NCBI RefSeq assembly: GCF_003600685.1
Contig: NZ_CP032084.1
Location: forward strand, 5,828,001-5,892,000
Reading direction: 5' to 3'
DNA length: 64,000 nt
Source: Achromobacter sp. B7
GTDB lineage: Bacteria > Pseudomonadota > Gammaproteobacteria > Burkholderiales > Burkholderiaceae_B
Both the position numbers and the translations under genes were made by a program. The notes below the pieces were generated by a model. That model saw only the letters and a list, made by a program, of their open reading frames with translations. It was not told the DNA's origin and searched no databases. Numbering within the stretch: the stretch's first letter is position 1; every line of letters starts with the position of its first letter. This document shows, piece by piece, positions 9,277 to 16,517 of the stretch.

Positions 9277-10389
9277 ATGCCGCTTACGCATACGTCCGCC
9301 GAACTGTCCGCCTGGTTGCGGCTGTCCCTGGAGCCCAACGTGGGTTCCGCTACCGCCTGTACGCTGCTGAGCGCGCTGGGCCTGCCCGAGCAGATCTACG
9401 CCCAGCGGGCGACTGCCCTCGCCCGCCACTTGCCGGATGCGCTGGCGCGCCAGCTGGCCGCCGCCATGCCGGCCGACATGGCGGCGCAGGTGGACGCCGC
9501 GCTGCAATGGGTGGATGCGCCCCACCGCCACATCGTGACGCTGGCGGACCCGACCTATCCCCAAAGCCTGCTGACCATCGCCGACCCGCCCATTCTGTTG
9601 TACGTGGTGGGCGATCCGGCCTATCTGCAAGGCCCATCCCTGGCCGTGGTGGGCGCGCGCAATGCCACGCCCGGCGGCCAGGAAACCGCGCGCGCGTTTG
9701 CCCGCCACCTGGCCGGCCACGGCTGGCGCGTCGTCAGCGGCCTGGCGCTGGGCATCGACGCGGCGGCGCACGAAGGCGCGCTGGACGCCGGCGCCGATGG
9801 CGCGGGCACCGTCGCCGTCATGGGCACCGGCATTGACCGCATCTACCCCGCTCGCCACCGCGACCTTGCCCACCGCATCGCCGGCAACGGCGCGCTGGTG
9901 TCTGAATTCCCCCTGGGCACGGGCGCCTTGCCGCCCCACTTCCCCAAGCGCAACCGCATCGTGGCGGGCCTGGCTCGCGGCGTGCTGGTGGTGGAAGCGG
10001 CCAAGCAAAGCGGCTCGCTCATCACGGCACGGCTGGCCGGCGAAAGCGGGCGCGAAGTGTTTGCCATCCCCGGCTCGATCCACTCGCCGTTGTCGCGCGG
10101 TTGCCATGCCTTGATTCGGCAGGGCGCAAAGCTGGTGGAAACCGCGGCTGACATTACCGATGAACTGGGCGGCGGGCCCACGCCCGCCGGTCGCCGCGCG
10201 CCGCCCCCGCCACCGCCATTGCCGGACCACCCCGTGCTGGATGCCATGGGTTACGACCCGCTGCACGTGGATGCCATCCAGACGCGATCAAACATCGCCA
10301 TCGGCGACCTGCAGGCGCAGCTGGTTCAGCTGGAATTAGAGGGCCGGCTCGCCCGTCTGGATGACGGCCGCTACCAGCGTTTGAAATAG
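9277..10389 (+). CDS. dprA: DNA-processing protein DprA (RecA loader for natural transformation)
   Basis: DprA binds incoming single-stranded DNA and loads RecA. The 370-residue product has an N-terminal SAM-like region (about 1-80), a Rossmann-like core with VVGARNATPGG, SGLALGIDAAAHEGAL, VMGTGIDRIYPARH and SEFPLGT, and a C-terminal winged-helix segment (about 310-370). A Pro-rich hinge (RRAPPPPPPLP) separates the last two. It is common even in species not known to be transformable. It stands opposite the def-fmt pair, a gene order seen in many betaproteobacteria. Confidence 0.96.
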   Translation: MPLTHTSAELSAWLRLSLEPNVGSATACTLLSALGLPEQIYAQRATALARHLPDALARQLAAAMPADMAAQVDAALQWVDAPHRHIVTLADPTYPQSLLTIADPPILLYVVGDPAYLQGPSLAVVGARNATPGGQETARAFARHLAGHGWRVVSGLALGIDAAAHEGALDAGADGAGTVAVMGTGIDRIYPARHRDLAHRIAGNGALVSEFPLGTGALPPHFPKRNRIVAGLARGVLVVEAAKQSGSLITARLAGESGREVFAIPGSIHSPLSRGCHALIRQGAKLVETAADITDELGGGPTPAGRRAPPPPPPLPDHPVLDAMGYDPLHVDAIQTRSNIAIGDLQAQLVQLELEGRLARLDDGRYQRLK

Positions 10390-10509
10390 GGTCATCCCAT
10401 GGCCCGACCCGGACCCGCGCACAAGCCCGGCGCGCGGCGATGGCGCTAATATTGTCGATGGCGCCGCAGCGTTGCGCGCCGCGTCACCCAAATCGAACCA
10501 GGAAGAGAC

Positions 10510-11418
10510 ATGGCTTTGCCCTCCCGCGTGAAGATCGTCGAAGTGTCGCCCCGCGACGGTCTGCAAAATGAAAAGGAATTCGTGCCGACCGACATCAAGG
10601 TCGAGCTGGTCAACCGCCTGTCCGCCGCGGGCTTCCCCAATGTGGAAGCCGCGTCGTTCGTGTCGCCCAAGTGGGTGCCGCAGATGGCCGACGGCGCCGA
10701 TGTCATGGCGCGCATCGAACGCCGCCCGGGCACGATCTATTCCGTGCTGACGCCGAACATGAAGGGCTTTGAAGGCGCGCTGGCCGCCGGCGCGGATGAA
10801 ATCGTCATCTTTGGCGCCGCCAGCGAAGCGTTTTCGCAAAAGAACATCAACTGCTCCATCGCGGAATCCATCGCTCGCTTCGAGCCCGTGGTGCAAGCCG
10901 CGCGCGACGCCGGCATCCGCGTGCGTGGCAGCATCAGCTGCGCGCTGGGCTGTCCGTATCAAGGCGAGGTTCCGATTGCGTCGGTGGTGGACGTGGCGCA
11001 GCGCTACCTGGCAATGCAGGTGGATGAAATCGACGTGGCCGACACCATTGGCGTGGGCACGCCGCAGCGGGTGCGCGACGTGATGACGGCCGTGACCCGC
11101 GTGGTCGATCCGGCGCGCGTGTCCGGCCATTTCCATGACACCTACGGCCAGGCGCTGGCCAACATCCTGGCCGCGTTGGAAACCGGCATCTCGATCTTCC
11201 ATACGTCGGTTGCCGGCCTGGGCGGCTGCCCCTACGCCAAGGGCGCCACGGGCAACGTCGCCACCGAAGACGTGCTGTACATGCTGCGCGGGCTGGACAT
11301 CGACACGGGCGTGGACTTCGACGCCGTGGTCGATATCGGCCAGTGGATGTCGGCCAACCTGAACCGCAAGGGTTCCAGCCGCGCGGGCAATGCCATCGCG
11401 GCCAAACGGGCGGCATGA
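10510..11418 (+). CDS. Hydroxymethylglutaryl-CoA lyase
   Basis: This TIM-barrel lyase splits 3-hydroxy-3-methylglutaryl-CoA into acetoacetate and acetyl-CoA, the last step of leucine breakdown. The 302-residue product has the HMGL-type motifs VSPRDGLQNE (metal and catalytic Asp), GHFHDTYGQAL and GLGGCPYAKGATGNVATED, which holds the active-site cysteine loop. GGAAGAGAC precedes the ATG at 10510. None of the other leucine-degradation genes (liu/mcc) is nearby. Its stop overlaps the start of the next gene by four bases (ATGA). Confidence 0.95.
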   Translation: MALPSRVKIVEVSPRDGLQNEKEFVPTDIKVELVNRLSAAGFPNVEAASFVSPKWVPQMADGADVMARIERRPGTIYSVLTPNMKGFEGALAAGADEIVIFGAASEAFSQKNINCSIAESIARFEPVVQAARDAGIRVRGSISCALGCPYQGEVPIASVVDVAQRYLAMQVDEIDVADTIGVGTPQRVRDVMTAVTRVVDPARVSGHFHDTYGQALANILAALETGISIFHTSVAGLGGCPYAKGATGNVATEDVLYMLRGLDIDTGVDFDAVVDIGQWMSANLNRKGSSRAGNAIAAKRAA

Positions 11419-11888
11419 CCTCGCCTGGCCCCGCCCCGACTCTTGAAGATCGCGCGGCCCTGCTGCGCGAGATCGGCCCGTTGCCGTTGTCGGGCCAGGC
11501 CTGGCCCGACTGGGTCCGCATTCTGGCCTGGGTGATCCTGGCGGTGCTGGGCGTGCAGGTGGTCACCACCGCGATTCGCGCGCCCGCGCAGCCGTTCGAC
11601 ACGGTGCTGGCGGTGGTCGTGGTGCTGTGCTTTGTGGGGCTGCTGTTCGTGTCCTGGCACATGCAGACGTCGATCACCACGATCGACGATCGTGGCCTGC
11701 GCCAATCCTGGTTCACGCGTCGCGAAGTGGCATGGGAAGACGTGCGCTATGCACGCTTTGTGCCCATGCTGTTTTCCAAGCGCCTGGTGATATTCACGCA
11801 CCGAGGCAAACCCGTCATCATCCAGGGCGGCACGCGCGAACTGCGCGCGGCCTTTGTGAAGATCGCGCAGCTGTATCGGCGCGGATGA
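11415..11888 (+). CDS. Membrane protein with PH-like C-terminal domain, function unknown
   Basis: The 157-residue protein begins at an ATGA overlap with the HMG-CoA lyase gene, so it is translationally coupled. Two hydrophobic segments (about 33-55 and 62-84) form a transmembrane hairpin. The rest (TTIDDRGLRQSWFTRREVAWEDV and RYARFVPM onward) resembles the bacterial PH-like domains found after such hairpins, with strands ending in a helix AAFVKIAQLYRR. I do not recognise a characterised homologue. The coupling to a catabolic enzyme does not by itself reveal a role. Confidence 0.7.
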   Translation: MTSPGPAPTLEDRAALLREIGPLPLSGQAWPDWVRILAWVILAVLGVQVVTTAIRAPAQPFDTVLAVVVVLCFVGLLFVSWHMQTSITTIDDRGLRQSWFTRREVAWEDVRYARFVPMLFSKRLVIFTHRGKPVIIQGGTRELRAAFVKIAQLYRRG

Positions 11889-11939
11889 CGGGCTGGGAAG
11901 GCAGGGTGCGGCGTTGCCGCAACCCTGTAACCCTGCCGA

Positions 11940-12956
11940 TCAGCGGATCGGCAGCGCGTACATCAAGCCGCCTTGCGTCCATTGCGCATTCAGGCCGCGC
12001 TTGATCTTCAGCGGGCTGCCTTCGCCCACGTTCCGTTCAAAGCTCTCGCCGTAATTGCCCACCTGCTTGACGATGTTGTAGGCCCATTTTTCGTCCAGGC
12101 CCAGGTTCGCGCCACTGCCGGGCGTGACACCCAGAATGCGCTTGATGTTCGGGTTGGCGCTTTTTAGCTGCTCGTCCACGTTCTTGGACGTGACGCCGTA
12201 TTCTTCGGCTTCGATCATTGCCGACAGCGACCAGCGCACGATGTTCAGCCACGTATCGTCACCCTGGCGCACGAACGGGCCCAGCGGTTCCTTGGAAATG
12301 ATCTCGGGCAGCACGACGTAGTCGTCCGGATTTTGCAGCTTGGAGATACGGATCGACGCCAGGCCCGACGCGTCCGTCGAGAACACGTCGCAACGACCCG
12401 CCGCGAAGGCGTTGACCACTTCGTTGAACGTTTCGATCACCACCGGCTTGTACGTGACGTTGTTGGCGCGCGCCCAGTCGGCCAACGTGTTCTCGTTAGA
12501 GGTGCCCGTTTGCAGGCAGATGGTTGCGCCGTTGATGTCCTTGGCGCTTTTCACGCCCAGCGACTTGGGCACCAGAAAGCCCTGGCCGTCGTAGAAATTG
12601 ATGCCGGCGTGGATGATGCCCAGCGCCGTGTCGCGCTGCTGCGTGACGGTGGTGTTGCGGGTCAACACGTCCACTTCGCCGGATTGCAACGCGGTGAAGC
12701 GCTGCTGCGAATTCAGCGGCACCACCTTGATCTTGTTGGCATCGCCAAAGACCGCCGCGGCGATGGCGCGGCAAAGGTCCACGTCCAGCCCTTGCCACTT
12801 GCCTTGCGCGTCGGGCGCTGAAAAGCCGGCAAAGCCCGTGGTCGTACCGCAAGCCACGGCGCCGCGCTGGCGCACGACGTCTACCGTTGCCGCTTGCGCG
12901 CCCTGCGCCGCCGCTACCAATAGCGCCGCGCCCACCAACCCTTTTGCAATGTTCAT
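11940..12956 (-). CDS. Amino-acid ABC transporter periplasmic binding protein (AapJ/BztA type)
   Basis: The 338-residue product has a signal peptide ending AAQGAQA, then the solute-binding protein family 3 signature: GVACGTTTGFAGFS-like opening, WQGLDVDLCRAIAAAVFGD and a second lobe with DVFSTDASGLASIR. Its length and the GVTPGSGANLGLDEKWAYNIVKQVGNYGE tail match the general L-amino acid binding proteins. I set the start at ATG 12956 because the signal peptide begins there; an in-frame extension reaches 13016. The permease and ATPase genes that normally follow (aapQMP) are absent nearby. Confidence 0.92.
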   Translation of the reverse strand: MNIAKGLVGAALLVAAAQGAQAATVDVVRQRGAVACGTTTGFAGFSAPDAQGKWQGLDVDLCRAIAAAVFGDANKIKVVPLNSQQRFTALQSGEVDVLTRNTTVTQQRDTALGIIHAGINFYDGQGFLVPKSLGVKSAKDINGATICLQTGTSNENTLADWARANNVTYKPVVIETFNEVVNAFAAGRCDVFSTDASGLASIRISKLQNPDDYVVLPEIISKEPLGPFVRQGDDTWLNIVRWSLSAMIEAEEYGVTSKNVDEQLKSANPNIKRILGVTPGSGANLGLDEKWAYNIVKQVGNYGESFERNVGEGSPLKIKRGLNAQWTQGGLMYALPIR

Positions 12957-13033
12957 GACCTGGATTCCTGTTGTACCGGGCGCGCGGACGCGCCGAGGCA
13001 AGAAGCTTATAGACATGAAGCGCCCGCGCCAAA

Positions 13034-13058
13034 TAACAAGCGCTTATTTAGGTATGCG
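13034..13058. promoter_or_regulatory. Inverted repeat upstream of the amino-acid binding protein gene
   Basis: AAATAA and TTATTT arms flank the 7-base core CAAGCGC, about 80 bases upstream of the ATG at 12956. It lies in the 153-base gap shared with the end of the aminotransferase gene, so it could be part of the promoter region of the binding-protein gene. Symmetry is the only evidence. Confidence 0.25.
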
Positions 13059-13109
13059 CAGCGCCGCCCGCTTGTGGGGTTGCGCTGCGCCGCCCGGTTA
13101 CCGGGTGCC

Positions 13110-14351
13110 CTACGCCGCCAACGAAATCGACACCGGCTCGTTCGCTTCGCACGCGTCCAGCGCGCGACCCAGGCGCACCATGCCCTGGGCAATTTGCGCT
13201 TCGTTCATGGTGGCAAACGACATGCGCATGGCAAACAGGTCGGCCTGTTCGACATTGGCGTAGAACGCCTTGCCGGGCACATAAACCACTTCGTGTTCAA
13301 TCGCATACGGCAACAGGCGCGTGGCGTCCACATCGCCCGTCAGCCGCGCCCAGAAGAACATGCCGCCTTCGGGCTTGCTGAAGCTGACGCGGCCGTCCAG
13401 TTCGCGCGCCAACGCCTGGGCCATCGCGTCGCAGCGCAGGCCATAGGCGGCGCGAATGCGCGGCACGTGTTCGTCGTAGCGGCCGTTGGCCAGGTACTGC
13501 GCCACCACTTCCTGGATCCACGCCGACGAGGCCATATCGTCGGCCGCCTTGGCGCTGACGCAGCGGCGGCGGATTTCCGGCGGGGCGATCAGCCAGCCGA
13601 TGCGCAGCGCGGGCGCCATGGTCTTGGACATGCTGGCCAGGTACACCGCCCAGTGGCGGGCTTCGCCTTCCGCCAGGGCCGCGATGGGCGGCACGGCTTC
13701 GCCGGCAAAGCGCAGTTCGCTGTACGGGTCGTCTTCAACGATCAGGAAGCGATGCTTGACCGCCAGTTCCAGCAAGCGCAGACGGCGCTGGCGCGAGATG
13801 GTGGCGCCGCAAGGGTTCGAGAACGAGGCCACGACGCAGACCATCTTCGGCTTGACCCGCGCGGCCAGTTCGTCCAACGCGTCCACGTCGATGCCGTCCG
13901 GGCCGGATGCCACGGTGTGCACGGTGGCGCCCGTGTAGCGCAACGCCTGCACGGAATTGGGGAACGCGGGCGATTCAATGATGGCGTGGTCGCCGGGTTG
14001 CAGCATCACGCGCGTCAGCAGCGCCAGCGCCTGCTGCGACCCGCCCGTCACAACCAGCTCGGTGTCGGCATTGCAGTGCAGGCCGCGTGCGGCGGACAGG
14101 CGCGCCAGCTCGTTACGCAGGCTGGCTTGGCCATCGATGTTGGAATATTGCAGGCAGGCGCCCAGCCGCGACATGACCTGGGTGGACGCCACCGACAAGC
14201 CTTCAACGTCAAACAGCTCCTGAGCGGGGTAGCCGCCGGCCAGCGAAATGGTGCCGGGACGCAACGCGTAGGGCATCAAGGACCGGATGGGGGAAGCGGG
14301 GGGATTCAGGAAAGGCGTGGCAAAGGCGTATTCTGGCGCAGCGCTGGACAT
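13110..14351 (-). CDS. PLP-dependent aminotransferase, class I/II (LysN / 2-aminoadipate type)
   Basis: This fold-type I aminotransferase shows ISLAGGYPAQELF near the N terminus, NIDGQASLRNELARL, VTGGSQQALALLTRVML, the ASFSNPCGATIS proline/asparagine region, EDDPYSELRF, and the PLP lysine in YLASMSKTMAPALRIGW. The C-terminal GGMFFWARL motif is typical of the 2-aminoadipate/aromatic group. It lacks a GntR helix-turn-helix, unlike MocR proteins. I give ATG 14351 (413 residues); ATG 14411 is possible, but a candidate promoter at 14422-14449 would leave almost no leader for it. It diverges from the PLP-homeostasis gene yggS. Confidence 0.92.
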   Translation of the reverse strand: MSSAAPEYAFATPFLNPPASPIRSLMPYALRPGTISLAGGYPAQELFDVEGLSVASTQVMSRLGACLQYSNIDGQASLRNELARLSAARGLHCNADTELVVTGGSQQALALLTRVMLQPGDHAIIESPAFPNSVQALRYTGATVHTVASGPDGIDVDALDELAARVKPKMVCVVASFSNPCGATISRQRRLRLLELAVKHRFLIVEDDPYSELRFAGEAVPPIAALAEGEARHWAVYLASMSKTMAPALRIGWLIAPPEIRRRCVSAKAADDMASSAWIQEVVAQYLANGRYDEHVPRIRAAYGLRCDAMAQALARELDGRVSFSKPEGGMFFWARLTGDVDATRLLPYAIEHEVVYVPGKAFYANVEQADLFAMRMSFATMNEAQIAQGMVRLGRALDACEANEPVSISLAA

Positions 14352-14421
14352 GGCGGGAGACTGGGGAAGGTGGGAAACCGTGTCGCCCGCTGGGGCGGCG
14401 CCGGAGGGCATAGAACATTGA

Positions 14422-14449
14422 AATATAAACAAATCTCCGCAAATTCTAA
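14422..14449 (-). promoter_or_regulatory. Candidate promoter for the aminotransferase gene
   Basis: On the minus strand TTAGAA (complement of 14444-14449) and TATATT (complement of 14422-14427) are separated by 16 bases, a reasonable sigma-70 match. Transcription would begin near 14415, giving a leader of about 64 bases to ATG 14351. A perfect palindrome abuts the -35 box. Confidence 0.4.
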
Positions 14450-14450
14450 G

Positions 14451-14467
14451 CCTGCGTATTACGCAGG
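14451..14467. promoter_or_regulatory. Perfect palindrome CCTGCGTA-T-TACGCAGG, probable operator
   Basis: Two 8-base half-sites meet at a single central T between the divergent aminotransferase and yggS genes. It sits directly upstream of the aminotransferase -35 candidate and about 85 bases before the yggS start. A perfect 17-base palindrome in this position is most simply read as a dimeric regulator site. The regulator is not identified. Confidence 0.5.
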
Positions 14468-14551
14468 GTCAACGACTGGCGCGCATCGTGTGGCGAAACG
14501 AGCGCGCGCAGTCCTACACTATGGGACATCCTGTTCCTGCAAGAGAGCTGC

Positions 14552-15271
14552 ATGACCGTCGAAGACACCATGGCCGGGCGCATTGCCCACATCCACCAAC
14601 GCATCGCCGACGCCTGCGCGCGGGCCGGGCGCAGCCCGGACAGCGTGGTGCTGCTGCCCGTCAGCAAGACCTTCGAGGTGGACGCGATCCGCGAAGCCAT
14701 GGCGCTGGGCATGACGCGTTTTGGCGAGAACAAAACGCAGGAAATCCGACAGAAGGCGGCAGCGCTGGCCGGCCAGGGCCTGCAATGGGTGCTGATTGGC
14801 CATTTGCAGACGAACAAGGCCAAAGACGCTGCGCGCGACGCCACCGAAGTGCAGTCGCTGGACCGCGTCGACCTGGCCGAAGCCCTGCATCGCCGCCTGC
14901 TGACCGAAGGCCGCACGCTGGACGTGCTGGTGCAGGTGAAAACGTCTTCCGAGCCCAGCAAGTTCGGCATGGCGCCTCAAGACGTGTCGGCGTTCCTGCG
15001 GCGCATCGCGGCGGAATTTCCTACGTTGCACGTCAAGGGGCTGATGACGCTGGCCGTCAACTCGCCCGATCCGGAACCAGTGCGGGCCTGCTTTAGTGCC
15101 CTGCGCACGCTGCGCGACAGCCTGCGCGCCGAAAACATCGACGGCGTGTCGCTGGACCGCCTGTCGATGGGCATGAGCGGCGATTTCGAATTGGCTATCG
15201 AGGAAGGCTCGACCGAAGTGCGCATCGGCACGGCGATATTCGGCGCCCGTACCTACCCCGACCCACAGTAA
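14552..15271 (+). CDS. YggS-family pyridoxal-phosphate homeostasis protein
   Basis: This 239-residue fold-type III PLP-binding protein has the family pattern: LLPVSKTFEVDAIREA with the PLP lysine near residue 36, FGENKTQEIRQKA, WVLIGHLQTNKAK, and LSMGMSGDFELAIEEGSTEVRIGTAIFG at the C terminus. Members have no known enzymatic activity and keep free PLP levels balanced (human PLPBP, E. coli YggS). Divergence from an aminotransferase that needs PLP is suggestive, but this pairing may be chance. A terminator-like hairpin follows. Confidence 0.95.
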   Translation: MTVEDTMAGRIAHIHQRIADACARAGRSPDSVVLLPVSKTFEVDAIREAMALGMTRFGENKTQEIRQKAAALAGQGLQWVLIGHLQTNKAKDAARDATEVQSLDRVDLAEALHRRLLTEGRTLDVLVQVKTSSEPSKFGMAPQDVSAFLRRIAAEFPTLHVKGLMTLAVNSPDPEPVRACFSALRTLRDSLRAENIDGVSLDRLSMGMSGDFELAIEEGSTEVRIGTAIFGARTYPDPQ

Positions 15272-15296
15272 CGGGGCCACGTGATGCGGGAAAACG

Positions 15297-15318
15297 GGGG
15301 GCCTGACGGCCCCCTTTT
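15297..15318 (+). terminator. Intrinsic terminator after yggS-type gene
   Basis: A 7-bp all-GC stem, GGGGGCC (15297-15303) and GGCCCCC (15308-15314), with loop TGAC is followed by TTTT, 26 bases after the stop codon. Confidence 0.8.
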
Positions 15319-15431
15319 CACGTCGAACGCGAGCATAATAGCGGCGCAAAAAATAGCGACGCGAACCGACGGCGCAGAACACGACCGCCCGCGTCGCGCT
15401 CAAACTTTGATCCCGCACGAGGAGACACCCC

Positions 15432-16400
15432 ATGCAACATTCCGCACGGCGCCTGTTGGCGCTGGCCACCCTGTCGTTGGCCGCCGCCACGGCATCCGCC
15501 CAATCGTGGCCCACGCAACCCGTCCGCTGGATCGTGCCGTACCCGGCCGGCGGCGGCACCGATGTGGTGGCGCGTACGGTCGCCAGCAGCCTGGAAAAAT
15601 CGTTGGGCCAGACCATCGTGGTGGAAAACCGCCCCGGCGCGGCCACCATCATCGGCGCCACCGCCATCGCCCAGGCCGACCCCACCGGCTACATGGTAGG
15701 AACGGCGGACTCGGGCACCCTGGCGTTCAACTCGTCGCTGTACGCCAAGTTGTCCTACGACCCGGCCAAGTTCACCTACATCGGCGGCATTGCCAAGTTT
15801 CCGCTGCTGCTGGCCGTGAACGTGAATTCGCCGTACAAGTCGGTGCAGGACGTGCTGGATGCCGCCAAGAAAGAGCCGGGTAAGCTGACCGCCGCATCGG
15901 CCGGCGCGGGTTCGCCGCACCATCTGGCGCTTGAACTGTTCAAGCAGCGCACCGGCGCCAACCTGCTGCACGTGCCCTACAAGGGCGCGGCCCCCGCCAT
16001 TCAGGACCTGCTGGGCGGACAGGTGGACGTGATGTTCATCGACCTGGCCTCGGGCCTGCCCAACGTCAAGGCCGGCAAGCTGCGCGTGCTGGCCGCCGCC
16101 ACGCCGGAACGCGTGTCGGTCTTGCCCGACACGCCGACCATGGCGGAACAGGGCGTGGCCAACTTCACGGCCTACGCCTGGCAAGGCCTGGTGGGCCCGG
16201 CCGGCGTGCCGGAAGCGGTGGTGAAAAAGCTGTCGGCCGACCTGGACGCCACGCTGAAAAGCGCCGCCGTGTCGCAAAAGATGCTGGACATGGGCGTGAT
16301 CCCGATGCCGATGTCCGCGCAGGACTTCAAGGCCTATGCCGAACAAGAGCGCAGCGCCTGGGCCGACGTGATCAAGAAGGCCAACATCAAGCTGGAGTAA
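15432..16400 (+). CDS. Bug-family (tripartite tricarboxylate transporter) periplasmic binding protein
   Basis: The 322-residue product has a signal peptide ending ATASA, then the Bug opening WPTQPVRWIVPYPAGGGTD, the second-lobe HHLALELFKQRTGANL region and LHVPYKGAAPAIQDLLGG. Bug proteins bind carboxylates, amides or similar anions in the periplasm and exist in very large numbers in Bordetella and Achromobacter, mostly without linked permeases. The ligand cannot be assigned. An AGGAGAC site lies before the ATG at 15432, and a strong bidirectional hairpin follows. Confidence 0.95.
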   Translation: MQHSARRLLALATLSLAAATASAQSWPTQPVRWIVPYPAGGGTDVVARTVASSLEKSLGQTIVVENRPGAATIIGATAIAQADPTGYMVGTADSGTLAFNSSLYAKLSYDPAKFTYIGGIAKFPLLLAVNVNSPYKSVQDVLDAAKKEPGKLTAASAGAGSPHHLALELFKQRTGANLLHVPYKGAAPAIQDLLGGQVDVMFIDLASGLPNVKAGKLRVLAAATPERVSVLPDTPTMAEQGVANFTAYAWQGLVGPAGVPEAVVKKLSADLDATLKSAAVSQKMLDMGVIPMPMSAQDFKAYAEQERSAWADVIKKANIKLE

Positions 16401-16460
16401 TCCGCAATCCGTGATCTGTGATCCGTGATGCGTGGATTCGTGGATTCGGCAAGGCAATAA

Positions 16461-16496
16461 AAAACCCGCGTTCAGCGATGAACGCGGGTTTTTTCA
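16461..16496. terminator. Bidirectional intrinsic terminator
   Basis: A 13-bp stem (16461-16473 and 16480-16492) with a 6-base loop has A-runs on its left and T-runs on its right, so it can stop transcription of both the Bug gene and the convergent dehydrogenase gene. Confidence 0.9.
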
Positions 16497-16517
16497 TGGG
16501 GCCAGGCGCTGGCCGCC

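Noticed and set aside
15432..16400. Bug binding protein without transporter genes
   Set aside because: Orphan Bug genes are the rule in this family, so this is not noteworthy.
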